Positions 17,499 to 26,288 of a stretch of DNA of 54,671 nt are shown in pieces. The stretch's first letter is position 1, and every line of letters begins with the position of its first letter. Location of the stretch: assembly GCF_020860125.1 (NCBI RefSeq), contig NZ_JAJBUX010000070.1:1-54671 (forward strand), in the 5' to 3' direction. Origin of the DNA: Cloacibacillus sp. (lineage in GTDB: Bacteria; Synergistota; Synergistia; Synergistales; Synergistaceae). Both the position numbers and the translations under genes were made by a program. The notes under the pieces are model-generated. The model saw only the letters and a list, made by a program, of their open reading frames with translations. It made no database searches and was not told the DNA's origin.

Positions 17499-20003
17499 AT
17501 GACCGACGAAAGAGAAGATGTAATCGGCCTTACAAGGGAGATATTGAATCGTTACTTTACCGAAAACGACCTGTATTTTCTCCTCTCATACCTTGACGAC
17601 GACGTTGTCTGGATCGGCGGAGGCAGAAAGCAGAAGGCGGAGGGGCGCGAAGCGGTCAGCAGGTGGTTTCTTGATCACTGGGACGACTCCTTTCCAGTTA
17701 TCCTTGAAAACCAGCGATATGAATACTGCAAGCTGTGTGAGGGCCACTATATATGCGAGGGGTTCAGCGAGTTCAACAGCCGCCAGGAGGACGGATTTGT
17801 TCTCAGCTCATATCAGCGCTGTACGATAGTCTACCGCCGAAAGGCCGACGGTTCGCTGAAGATTGCGCATATCCACCATTCCATCGCCTATGACGCGCTT
17901 GAAGAGGACGAACTCTTTCCCGAGACCTACGGAAAGGAGCAGTACCAGATTCTTCAGGATGCCTTTGAGAAACAGTCGCGGGAGATACAGGATGTCAGCC
18001 GCGCGCTGAACCGCCAGGCTATCCAGCTGCAGCAGCTGTACCAAAGCGTGCCCTGCGGCATCATCCAGCTGCGCCGCCGCGAGCCGTTCGACATCCTCTC
18101 CGCGAACCAGCAGGCGGGAAGGATATTTGAGGCTGCCGGCGGCGGTGAAGGCACCACCTCCTATCTTCGCTCGCTCCGTGAAAAAATCATTGCCCTGCCA
18201 GGGCTGGCGGACTCCCTCGTCGGCGACGGCCCGCGCCAGTTTGAAATATGCTTCCCAACAGCTGACGGCAAAAAAAGGTGGGTATCGGTCCGCCTGCAGT
18301 CTCTGCGTAACGAGTATGAGGAGGAAACCATCCAGGCGATCATAATCGACGTCACCTCGGAGAGGCAGATCCAAATAGAGAAGGAAAACAGACAGCTGCT
18401 TGAAAACAGACTGCTCAGCGGCGCGCTGATGGTCAGCAACAATGTCATTTCAACGATGAACCTGACGAAGGGAATGTGTACCCTCACAGTCGATGAAGGC
18501 TATATCCGCAGACTTCCGTTGGATATTACCTACGGAGAGCTCTTCGACCATATCATAGAGACGCTGCACCCCGACGACCGGGCGGAATTCCGCGAAAAAT
18601 TCGCGCAGCGTGATCTCATGGAGACGGTCTCCAGCGGCTGTGACGAGGTAGGCATGGAGCTGCGTCAGCTCGGCGACGACGGTAAATATCACTGGGTCTC
18701 CTTTACCTTCATCCACGTCGATAATCCGGTAGGCGAGGATTTGATGGGGATCGGCGTCATCAAAGTGCTGGATGCGCAGAAGTCGGAGAAGCTGCGGCAG
18801 GAGAGCCTGCTGCGCGACGCCCTGGAATCCGCGAAGGCGGCCAGCGAGGCCAAGTCGGACTTCCTTTCACGAGTATCCCACGACATACGTACGCCGCTGA
18901 ACGCGATAATCGGCATGAGCTCGCTTGGCCAGATGCGTATCGACGACAGGGCGGCGGTAAAAAACTGCTTTGAGAAGATAGATCAGTCGTCGAAATATCT
19001 GCTTTCGCTGATAAACGATATCCTCTGTATGTCGAAGATAGAGAGCGGTAAGATCCGCCTTGATATCGGGCCCTTTAAACTTGAGGAATTATTCGGCGGC
19101 CTTTGGCAGCTTATTGAAACGCAGGCGGCGGATAAAAACATCACCTACCGCTGTACGGGGCTGGAAAATGTGCGTGGCTCCTACGACGGCGATGTGACGA
19201 AGATACACCAGGTACTGCTTAATCTGCTGACGAATGCCGTTAAATTCACGCCGCACGGCGGGGAGGTTACGCTGTCGGTGAAGGAAAGCGGACGAGACGG
19301 CAAATATACGAAACTGTTATTCTCTGTGACCGATACCGGCTGCGGCATTTCGGAGGAATTTATGGACAGGCTCTTCCTGCCCTTTGAGCAGGAAAAATCC
19401 GGCGGGGCGAGGAACCTCGAGGGTACGGGACTCGGCCTTGCCATCGTCTACAGCCTGGTGAAGCTGATGGACGGCGCTGTCTCCGTCCGCAGTAAAAAGG
19501 GTGAGATGAGCCGCTTTGAGGTCATGCTGCCAGTGTTGGCAGCCGGCGGTGAGGCGCTTACTTGCGGAGCGGAAGAACAGCCCTCCGGAGCCGCTCCCGC
19601 CGCCGAGGATCTCCGCGGTATGAGGATTCTTATCGCCGAAGACAACGAAATAAATATGGAGATCGCTAAATCCTTCCTGAATTTCAAGGGAGCGCTTGTC
19701 GATACGGCGGAGAACGGAGCGGCGGCCGTCAATAAATATGCCGAAGCGCCGGAAGGTTACTACGGCTGTATCCTGATGGACATCCGTATGCCGGTGATGG
19801 ACGGCCTCGAAGCCTCATGCCGCATCCGTGCGCTGGAGACGGACGGAAGGAAAAGGACGCCGATCATCGCCCTCTCCGCCAACGCCTTTGAGGAGGACCT
19901 CCGCTTGGCGCGGGAGGCCGGTATCGACGAGTATATTGTCAAGCCGATAGATTTCAGGAAAGTCACCGCCGCGCTCAGCAATTGCCGGTGTTTAGAACGG
20001 TAG
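17499..20003 (+). CDS. Hybrid sensor histidine kinase/response regulator with N-terminal SnoaL/NTF2-like domain
   Basis: An 834-residue cytoplasmic-looking hybrid kinase with no transmembrane helix. Residues about 1-140 look like a SnoaL/NTF2-like domain (LNRYFTENDLYFLLSYLDDD, EGREAVSRWF). Two PAS-like regions follow (about 170-290 and 310-430). The dimerisation box SHDIRTPLNAI has the phospho-acceptor His461, and the ATPase part has the N box LLTNAVKFT and GTGLGLAIVYSL. The C-terminal receiver domain (LIAEDNEINME, phospho-acceptor Asp761 in LMDIRMPVMDG, Lys in YIVKPID) carries no output domain. It must pass phosphate to another protein or act through interactions. No cognate regulator lies next to it. 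Confidence 0.9.
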   Translation: MTDEREDVIGLTREILNRYFTENDLYFLLSYLDDDVVWIGGGRKQKAEGREAVSRWFLDHWDDSFPVILENQRYEYCKLCEGHYICEGFSEFNSRQEDGFVLSSYQRCTIVYRRKADGSLKIAHIHHSIAYDALEEDELFPETYGKEQYQILQDAFEKQSREIQDVSRALNRQAIQLQQLYQSVPCGIIQLRRREPFDILSANQQAGRIFEAAGGGEGTTSYLRSLREKIIALPGLADSLVGDGPRQFEICFPTADGKKRWVSVRLQSLRNEYEEETIQAIIIDVTSERQIQIEKENRQLLENRLLSGALMVSNNVISTMNLTKGMCTLTVDEGYIRRLPLDITYGELFDHIIETLHPDDRAEFREKFAQRDLMETVSSGCDEVGMELRQLGDDGKYHWVSFTFIHVDNPVGEDLMGIGVIKVLDAQKSEKLRQESLLRDALESAKAASEAKSDFLSRVSHDIRTPLNAIIGMSSLGQMRIDDRAAVKNCFEKIDQSSKYLLSLINDILCMSKIESGKIRLDIGPFKLEELFGGLWQLIETQAADKNITYRCTGLENVRGSYDGDVTKIHQVLLNLLTNAVKFTPHGGEVTLSVKESGRDGKYTKLLFSVTDTGCGISEEFMDRLFLPFEQEKSGGARNLEGTGLGLAIVYSLVKLMDGAVSVRSKKGEMSRFEVMLPVLAAGGEALTCGAEEQPSGAAPAAEDLRGMRILIAEDNEINMEIAKSFLNFKGALVDTAENGAAAVNKYAEAPEGYYGCILMDIRMPVMDGLEASCRIRALETDGRKRTPIIALSANAFEEDLRLAREAGIDEYIVKPIDFRKVTAALSNCRCLER

Positions 20004-20199
20004 CGCCTGTGTCCCGCGCGGGAGATTTCACGGAAGAGCTATAGGTCTTTGAACCGACCTCTTGTGAAAGAGACGTTTTTTATGTACAATACCAGACGTT
20101 GGCATAAAATTCATTATTGATTTTATCTGATACAATTTTACGTCTGACAAACAAAACATAACATGGACCATGACAAAAGAATAATGAGGTGAAAGGAAA

Positions 20200-21747
20200 A
20201 TGGAATTTACCACAGCTGTACTTGTACTATGTATAATCACCGGACTCGCCGTAGGCGCCCTGGTAGGTTTTACATATCACAAAAAAAGCGAAGAAAAAAA
20301 ATTCAGAGAAGCCCTTTCGGAATCCGAGCGCATTATACAGGAGGCCACTAAAAAGGCCGAAATTGCGAAGCGCGACATTCTCGCCGAGGGCAAAGAAGAG
20401 ATACACCGGCTGAGACAGGAGCTTGACCGCGACACGAAAGAGCGCCGCGGGGAAATTCAGCGCTCTGAGCGCCGTCTGGAACAGAAGGAAGAAAATCTCG
20501 ACAAAAAGATCGAGAATATCAGCCGCAAGGAAGAGGAACTTAAGAACCGCAACGAACATGTGCAGGAAAAGCTGAACAGGCTCTCCGCGCAGGAACTGGA
20601 ACTTATCGCTAAGCTGGAACAGATCGCCCAGCTGACGCGTGAAGAGGCGCGCGAGCAGCTTCTCGCCGAGGTGGAGTCCGATGCGAACCATCTGATCGGG
20701 CTGCGTCTCAAAGAGCTTGAAGAGCGCGCGAAGCGCGAAGCGGACCGCAAAGCGCAGGAGGTCATCGCGACCGCCATCCAGCGCTGCAGCGTCGAATTCG
20801 CATCCGACGTGGTCGTCAGCGTCGTCAGCCTCCCCTCCGATGAGATGAAAGGCCGTATCATCGGACGCGAGGGCCGCAACATCAGGACTTTTGAAACACT
20901 CACCGGCGTCGACCTCATCGTCGACGACACCCCGGAGGCCGTCACTCTTAGCAGCTTTGATCCCGTGCGCCGCGAAGTGGCCCGCCTCTCGCTCGAGAGA
21001 CTGGTCGTCGACGGCAGGATCCATCCGGCCCGCATAGAGGAAATAATAGAGCGGGCGGAGAAGGACGTTCAGGTTCAGATCCTAGAGACTGCCGAAGAGG
21101 CGCTTCTCGAAACGGGTATCAAAAACATGCATGGTGAACTGGCAAAAATAATCGGACAACTGCGTTACCGCACCAGCTACGGACAGAACGCCCTCGCCCA
21201 CAGCCTTGAAGTGGCGCATCTTTCGGGCGTGATGGCGGCGGAGCTGGGACTCGATGAATTGAAGGCCCGCAGAGCAGGGCTTTTACATGATATAGGCAAG
21301 GCCGTTGACCACCAGATAGAGGGTACGCACGCGAAGATCGGAGCCGACCTGGCAAAACGCTACGGTGAAAGCCCAGACATCGTGAACGCGATAGCCTCGC
21401 ACCACGAAGACGAAGAACCTCTGACGATCTACGCCGTACTCGTAGCGGCGGCTGACGCCGTCTCCGCCTCACGTCCCGGCGCGCGCCGCGAAAGTCTCGA
21501 CGCCTACGTGAAACGCCTTGAAAAACTCGAAGAGGTCGCCAAGACCTTCTCGGGCGTCAGCAAGGCTTTCGCGATCCAGGCGGGACGCGAAGTGCGCGTG
21601 GCGGTGGCTCCCACCGTCACCGACGACGGCGAGATGCAGAAGCTTGCATACGACATCGCGCGTAAGATCGAGGAAGAGCTCAGATATCCCGGGCAGATAA
21701 AGGTCACCCTGATAAGGGAGACCCGCGCCGTGGAATACGCGAAATAG
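20200..21747 (+). CDS. rny: Ribonuclease Y
   Basis: A 515-residue protein typical of RNase Y. An N-terminal membrane anchor (residues about 3-25) is followed by a long charged coiled coil to residue about 190. A KH domain follows with GRIIGREGRNIRTFE, then an HD hydrolase domain with LLHDIGKAVDHQ and ASHHEDEEP. It starts mRNA decay by endonucleolytic cleavage at the inner membrane. AGGTGAAAGGA precedes the ATG. It lies directly upstream of ymdB, a conserved arrangement in bacilli and relatives. Confidence 0.96.
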   Translation: MEFTTAVLVLCIITGLAVGALVGFTYHKKSEEKKFREALSESERIIQEATKKAEIAKRDILAEGKEEIHRLRQELDRDTKERRGEIQRSERRLEQKEENLDKKIENISRKEEELKNRNEHVQEKLNRLSAQELELIAKLEQIAQLTREEAREQLLAEVESDANHLIGLRLKELEERAKREADRKAQEVIATAIQRCSVEFASDVVVSVVSLPSDEMKGRIIGREGRNIRTFETLTGVDLIVDDTPEAVTLSSFDPVRREVARLSLERLVVDGRIHPARIEEIIERAEKDVQVQILETAEEALLETGIKNMHGELAKIIGQLRYRTSYGQNALAHSLEVAHLSGVMAAELGLDELKARRAGLLHDIGKAVDHQIEGTHAKIGADLAKRYGESPDIVNAIASHHEDEEPLTIYAVLVAAADAVSASRPGARRESLDAYVKRLEKLEEVAKTFSGVSKAFAIQAGREVRVAVAPTVTDDGEMQKLAYDIARKIEEELRYPGQIKVTLIRETRAVEYAK

Positions 21748-21756
21748 GCGCGGCCC

Positions 21757-22536
21757 GTGCGCATATTGTTCATCGGCGACATCATGGGCCGACCCGGGCG
21801 CGAAGCGGCGGCCCGGGAGATCCCCGGGCTTCGGGAAGAATTCGGCGGCTTTGATTTCATCATCGCCAACGGGGAAAACAGTGCCGGCGGCTTCGGACTC
21901 ACCGAAAAGGTGATGAAAGAGCTTTTCGCCTCCGGCATCGACATCCTCACGAACGGCAACCATGTCTGGGACAAGAAGGATTTTATCCCTCTGCTGGACA
22001 GCGAAAAGGCAGTCCTGCGTCCCGCTAATCACCCGCAGGGCACACGCGGGCGAGGTTACGCTGTCTACGAGAAGAACGGCGACAGGCTTGCAGTCCTCTG
22101 TCTGCAGGGACGTACCTTCATGCCGCCCCTTGACTGTCCGTTCCAGACGGCCGAGAGGCTGGTAGCCGAATGCCCAGTACCGTCGATATTCGTCGATATC
22201 CACGCGGAGGCGACCTCCGAAAAGAGGGCGCTCGGAGTATACCTCGACGGTAAGGTCTCAGCCGTAGTCGGAACTCATACGCACGTTCAGACGGCGGACG
22301 AGGAGATACTTCCTGGGGGTACCGCCTTTCTCTCCGACGCCGGTATGACCGGCGGCCATGGAGGCGTAATAGGCATGACGGCGGAATCTGTGCTTCCCAA
22401 ATTCCTCACCGGGACGCCATGTAAATTCGAGGTCTCCGAGGCGGACGTAAAGTTCCAGGGGGCCATCATCGAAATAGATGCGGAGACGGGGCGTTCCCTT
22501 GATATAGTTAGGATAAACAGAGCGGTAACTGAATAA
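21757..22536 (+). CDS. ymdB: YmdB-family metallophosphoesterase
   Basis: A 259-residue calcineurin-like phosphoesterase of the YmdB type, starting at GTG 21757 nine bases after rny. Metal-binding motifs are visible: FIGDIMGRPGR, NGENSAGG, NGNHVWDKKD and VGTHTHVQTAD. The B. subtilis relative hydrolyses cyclic nucleotides and affects developmental decisions and RNase Y activity. The rny-ymdB pairing is conserved. A strong terminator follows at 22540-22588. Confidence 0.93.
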   Translation: MRILFIGDIMGRPGREAAAREIPGLREEFGGFDFIIANGENSAGGFGLTEKVMKELFASGIDILTNGNHVWDKKDFIPLLDSEKAVLRPANHPQGTRGRGYAVYEKNGDRLAVLCLQGRTFMPPLDCPFQTAERLVAECPVPSIFVDIHAEATSEKRALGVYLDGKVSAVVGTHTHVQTADEEILPGGTAFLSDAGMTGGHGGVIGMTAESVLPKFLTGTPCKFEVSEADVKFQGAIIEIDAETGRSLDIVRINRAVTE

Positions 22537-22539
22537 CAA

Positions 22540-22588
22540 AAATAAACCACGCGCGCAATATGAAATGCGCGTGGTTTATTTTTTTTTG
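22540..22588 (+). terminator. Rho-independent terminator after ymdB
   Basis: A perfect 14-bp stem, 22541-22554 pairing with 22567-22580, is followed by a T-run to about 22587. An A-run on the other side is short, so it is mainly a forward terminator for the rny-ymdB transcript. Confidence 0.9.
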
Positions 22589-22704
22589 CTTTCATTACGG
22601 ATAAAACGGCTTTTTTAGTAAATAACAAAGTACGGAAATATAAAGGCTTTTTCAAAAAAGGGTAAATAAACGGTAGAAAGACATAAAATAAATTTATCTG
22701 ACAT

Positions 22705-22733
22705 TTGTTTTGAAAATCAATTTATGATATATA
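22705..22733 (+). promoter_or_regulatory. Possible promoter of the SNF symporter gene
   Basis: TTGTTT at 22705-22710, a 17-base spacer and TATATA at 22728-22733 in a very AT-rich leader. The match is moderate. The gene starts at GTG 22808 with GAGAGGAGAGGG just upstream. Confidence 0.4.
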
Positions 22734-22807
22734 GATAAAGCCGAATAAAAAACGAACTTATAAATTAAATTCAAAAGTCGGCATACTTTTGAGAGGAGAG
22801 GGTTTTT

Positions 22808-24151
22808 GTGGAAGGAAACTCAGGAAACAGAGAGCAGTGGGGGAGCAGGTTCGGCTTTATCATGGCCGCCGCCGGCTCCGCCGTCGGGCTTGGGAACATC
22901 TGGCGTTTTCCATATATTACCGGTAAATACGGGGGCGGCGCCTTCGTTCTCGTATACCTTGCCATCGTTGTCATCATCGGGTCGTCGCTCATGCTGGCGG
23001 AGTTCGCCATGGGCCGCAGGGCGAAACTAGACTCCGTGGGGGCCTTCAAAAAACTTGGCGGCGGAGCCTGGCCGATAGTCGGCTGGATGGGCTTCTTCTG
23101 CGGCTTTGTCATTCTTTCATACTACGCGGTCATCGCCGGCTGGACCCTCGCCTATATGTTCAAGTCATTCGGAGGGCTGATGGAGGCCGCGGCCGCCGGT
23201 AAGGCCGGAGACGTCTTCGGCGCCTTCGTCTCCGATCCCCTGCAGGCGATAGCCTATCACGGCGTCGTTATGGCGATCGTCATCGCCGTCGTCTACCGCG
23301 GCATCAGCGGCGGCATCGAAAGAAGCTGCAAGATCCTCATGCCCGCGCTCTTCTTTATTCTGATACTGCTCATCATCCGTTCCGTCACCCTGCCGGGATC
23401 GACGGAGGGGCTGCGCTTCTACCTGCTGCCTGATTTCTCGAAACTCACGGGAGAGGGCGTGCTGGCGGCGGTAGGGCAGGGCTTCTATTCGCTCTCCCTG
23501 GCGATGGGCATCATCATCACCTACGGCAGTTACCTCGGCAAACACGAATATATGCCCAAGATGACCAGCACAATCGTGCTGCTCGACACCTGTGTCGCGA
23601 TCATGGCCGGACTCGTCATCTTTCCGGCGGTATTCGCCTTCGGCGTCGACGCCGGAGCCGGTCCCGGACTTACCTTTGTCACGCTGCCGATCGTCTTCGC
23701 CAAGATGCCGATGGGAGCCTTCTTCTCATTCGCTTTCTTCGCGCTGCTTTTCATCGCCGCCATCACCTCCGCCTTCTCCCTGCTTGAGGTCGTCGTCACC
23801 TTCGCGATAGACGAGCTCGGCTGGTCCCGCGCTAAATCAGCGGTCGTCATGGGCATAGCCATCGCGCTGCTGGGCGTGCCTTCCGCCCTCTCAGTAGGCG
23901 GCCACTTCCCGAAGATCTGCGGCAAAGACTTCCTTGACGCGATGGACTTCATCACCAACAACGCCATCATGCCCGTAGGCGGAATGCTCACCTCCTTCTT
24001 TGTCGGCTGGATTTGGACGAAGGGGGCTAAGGACGAGGTCACGAACTTCGGAGAGCACGACTTCCCGTTCTACACGGCCTGGCTGTGGGTGTGCCGCGTC
24101 GTCACGCCGGTCTGTATCGGACTCATCTTCATCACCGGGCTCAAATGGTAG
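22808..24151 (+). CDS. Sodium:neurotransmitter symporter family (SNF) transporter, probably for an amino acid
   Basis: A 447-residue protein with about eleven transmembrane helices, starting at GTG 22808. The N-terminal signature of the LeuT/SNF fold is clear: SRFGFIMAAAGSAVGLGNIW followed by RFPYITGKYGGGAF. The Na+ and substrate residues of LeuT TM1 and TM6 (SLAMGIIITYGSYL) are recognisable. It should take up an amino acid with Na+. It sits just before the glycine-riboswitch-controlled grd operon, so glycine is a reasonable guess, but it has its own upstream region and no riboswitch there. It ends before a terminator at 24178. Confidence 0.9.
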   Translation: MEGNSGNREQWGSRFGFIMAAAGSAVGLGNIWRFPYITGKYGGGAFVLVYLAIVVIIGSSLMLAEFAMGRRAKLDSVGAFKKLGGGAWPIVGWMGFFCGFVILSYYAVIAGWTLAYMFKSFGGLMEAAAAGKAGDVFGAFVSDPLQAIAYHGVVMAIVIAVVYRGISGGIERSCKILMPALFFILILLIIRSVTLPGSTEGLRFYLLPDFSKLTGEGVLAAVGQGFYSLSLAMGIIITYGSYLGKHEYMPKMTSTIVLLDTCVAIMAGLVIFPAVFAFGVDAGAGPGLTFVTLPIVFAKMPMGAFFSFAFFALLFIAAITSAFSLLEVVVTFAIDELGWSRAKSAVVMGIAIALLGVPSALSVGGHFPKICGKDFLDAMDFITNNAIMPVGGMLTSFFVGWIWTKGAKDEVTNFGEHDFPFYTAWLWVCRVVTPVCIGLIFITGLKW

Positions 24152-24177
24152 AAACGGCGGTTCCGTTGTTCTGAAAA

Positions 24178-24220
24178 ATAAAAAAGCGTCTCTTTTGCCA
24201 AAAAGGAGGCGCTTTTTTTA
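24178..24220 (+). terminator. Rho-independent terminator after the SNF symporter
   Basis: A hairpin formed by 24181-24196 and 24200-24217, with one G-T pair, is flanked by A-rich sequence and followed by a T-run. It insulates the symporter from the riboswitch-controlled operon. Confidence 0.85.
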
Positions 24221-24283
24221 TGCTATAGTATAAAAAATCAGATAATATTGGTGCAAAATATCACAAAATACCTTCGAAAGCTG

Positions 24284-24311
24284 TTGACAAGAATTTTGCT
24301 CTTGATATACT
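24284..24311 (+). promoter_or_regulatory. Sigma-70-type promoter of the glycine reductase operon
   Basis: TTGACA at 24284-24289, a 16-base spacer and TATACT at 24306-24311. The predicted transcription start near 24318 lies just before the riboswitch aptamer. Confidence 0.75.
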
Positions 24312-24329
24312 AAGGTCAAGCTGAATGAA

Positions 24330-24438
24330 AGCGGCAAGAGAGACCCGTCCATTTTAATTATGGGCGCCGAAGGGGCAAGACCGTGAGGTTGAAACTCTCA
24401 GGCATAAGGATTGTCGCCGGACAGCACTCTGGACACGT
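24330..24438 (+). ncRNA. Glycine riboswitch, apparently a single aptamer
   Basis: The conserved core is readable: GGGCGCCGAAGGGGCAAG at 24362-24379, then GAAACTCTCAGGCATAAGGA from 24391, the GTCGCCGGACAGCACTCTGG segment to about 24432, and a 5' GAGAGACC element near 24338. These match the glycine riboswitch consensus. Only one aptamer is visible; many glycine riboswitches are tandem. It lies between the promoter at 24284-24311 and grdX, so glycine should control grdX-grdE-grdB. No intrinsic terminator is evident in 24433-24491, so the expression platform may act on translation or switch expression on. Confidence 0.9.
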
Positions 24439-24491
24439 CAAAAACAGGCGAGGACGAAAACAGAGGATATTAGCCAGAAAGGCGGTGTCCT

Positions 24492-24929
24492 ATGGGTTTG
24501 TTCTCGTATTCTTATGTATGCATTTCAAACAACCCTAATCTCAAAGGTCATGTACAGTCGCTTGACTACCTTGACGGAGGCGCGCTGGATGTCCTATATG
24601 CCGGACGCGATCTCATCCACCTTGGCTGGGAGCTGCTTGCCAATCCCCTCTATGGGAATTTTAAGCCGAACCAGCAGCCCTACCGCTCCCTGATCCTTAA
24701 GAAGGACTGTTCGAGGGGCGGAGCCATCGACCTGCAGTCGCTCGATCTTATTGAAAACGCGATCAGAGTCTTTGAAAGCTCGCCGAAGCTTATGCGCCCC
24801 GGCGAACTCGCGGAGAAGATAGATAACGACTTCCGTTATCTTGATTTCATTTTGCTGGAAGAGACCTTCCACCAATATTCGGTCTTAACGCCTCCGGAGA
24901 GACGGTACCCGGAAGCGGTAAACAGATAG
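24492..24929 (+). CDS. grdX: GrdX family protein
   Basis: A 145-residue protein matching the GrdX family, small proteins of unknown function found at the head of glycine reductase operons. Visible features are SYVCISNNPNL at the N-terminus, and the conserved DVLYAGRDLIHLGWELLANP and PYRSLIL segments. It has no transmembrane helix or known catalytic motif. It is the first gene behind the glycine riboswitch and is followed after 49 bases by grdE. AGAAAGG lies upstream of the ATG. Confidence 0.85.
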   Translation: MGLFSYSYVCISNNPNLKGHVQSLDYLDGGALDVLYAGRDLIHLGWELLANPLYGNFKPNQQPYRSLILKKDCSRGGAIDLQSLDLIENAIRVFESSPKLMRPGELAEKIDNDFRYLDFILLEETFHQYSVLTPPERRYPEAVNR

Positions 24930-24978
24930 ACATTTACAGCGCGCTATTTCCCTCAAAAATCACTCAAGGAGGATCATT

Positions 24979-26274
24979 ATGAAACTCGAACTGCAGAAGG
25001 CAAAAGTTAAGAACATCGCATGGGGCGACAAGACCGCCCTTCTTGCCGACGGCACCCTTCAGATCAACAAAGAAGAGTTCCTCGCAGCGGCCTCGGACAC
25101 AGAGCATTTTAAGACTCTGAACGCCGATCTCGCTCGTCCCGGCGAATCGGTCCGCATCTGCCCTGTCAAAGACGCCATCCAGCCCCGTTATAAAACGGAG
25201 GGCGTGGGCCAGGTATTCCCCGGCATGCTCAGCGGCGTTGAAACCGTTGGCAGCGGAAAGACCTTCGTCCTTGACGGAGCGGCCGTCGTCACCTGCGGAC
25301 GCATCGTCGGATTCCAGGAAGGCATCGTCGACATGAGCGGCGAGGGCGCGAAATATACCCCTTTCTCAAAGACGATGAACGCCGTGCTCGTATTCGAGCC
25401 CGTCGAAGGCATCGAGCCCCACGAATATGAGAAGGCCTGCCGCCTCGCCGGATTCCGCGCCGCGCTCTACGTCGCGGAGGCCGCCTGGAAGGCCGGCGCA
25501 GCCGTAGATGAGACAAAACCCTACGAGCTTCCCTCATTTGCGGAGGCCATGAAAGCCTATCCCGGACTTCTGAAGGTCGCCTACATCTATATGCTCCAGA
25601 CCCAGGGACTTCTTCATGACACCTACGTCTACGGCGTGGACGCGAAGAAGATCATCCCCACGCTGATCCACCCCAACGAGACCATGGACTGCGCGATCGT
25701 CTCCGGCAACTGCGTCTCCGCCTGCGACAAGAACAGCACCTATGTCCATCAGAACAACCCTGTCATCCGCAGCCTCTATGAGCGCCACGGAAAAGACATC
25801 AACTTCATCGGCGTTATCATCACGAACGAGAACGTCACGCTGATGGACAAGCAGAGAAGCTCCTCATACGCGGTGAAGCTCGCCTCGATGCTCGGCGTCG
25901 ACGGCGTCGTAATCAGCGAAGAGGGCTTTGGCAATCCTGACGCCGACCTCATCATGAACTGCCGCAAGGCAGAGCAGGCCGGTATCAGAACGGCTCTCAT
26001 CACCGACGAATACGCGGGCCGCGACGGCGCTAGCCAGTCGCTCGCCGACGCCACGAAAGAGGCCGACGCGGTGGTAACGGCGGGCAACGCGAACATGATC
26101 GTCGTACTGCCCCCGCAGGAGAAGCTGATCGGATTTACGGACTACACGGACGTTATAGCCGGAGGCTTCGACGGTTCGCTCAGAGCCGACGGGTCGATAG
26201 AGGTTGAGCTGCAGGCTATCACAGGCGCGACATGCGAGCTGGGCTTTAACCCCCTCAGCGCCAAAACCTGGTAG
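24979..26274 (+). CDS. grdE: Glycine reductase component B, alpha/beta proprotein GrdE
   Basis: A 431-residue proprotein of the substrate-binding protein B of glycine reductase. In this family the chain is cleaved at an Asn-Cys bond and the new N-terminal Cys becomes a pyruvoyl group that binds the amino group of glycine. The site is present as SGNCVSACDKN, with Asn244-Cys245. The N-terminal half carries the conserved GVGQVFPGMLSG and GRIVGFQEGIVDMSG segments. It works with the selenoprotein GrdB encoded 14 bases downstream. CAAGGAGGA lies 8 bases before the ATG. Regulation is probably by the upstream glycine riboswitch. Confidence 0.93.
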   Translation: MKLELQKAKVKNIAWGDKTALLADGTLQINKEEFLAAASDTEHFKTLNADLARPGESVRICPVKDAIQPRYKTEGVGQVFPGMLSGVETVGSGKTFVLDGAAVVTCGRIVGFQEGIVDMSGEGAKYTPFSKTMNAVLVFEPVEGIEPHEYEKACRLAGFRAALYVAEAAWKAGAAVDETKPYELPSFAEAMKAYPGLLKVAYIYMLQTQGLLHDTYVYGVDAKKIIPTLIHPNETMDCAIVSGNCVSACDKNSTYVHQNNPVIRSLYERHGKDINFIGVIITNENVTLMDKQRSSSYAVKLASMLGVDGVVISEEGFGNPDADLIMNCRKAEQAGIRTALITDEYAGRDGASQSLADATKEADAVVTAGNANMIVVLPPQEKLIGFTDYTDVIAGGFDGSLRADGSIEVELQAITGATCELGFNPLSAKTW

Positions 26275-26288
26275 GAGGACGAAAGACA

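Noticed and set aside
17200..17502. 100-codon frame before the hybrid kinase
   Set aside because: It covers the promoter and hairpin region, has no family features and overlaps the kinase start.
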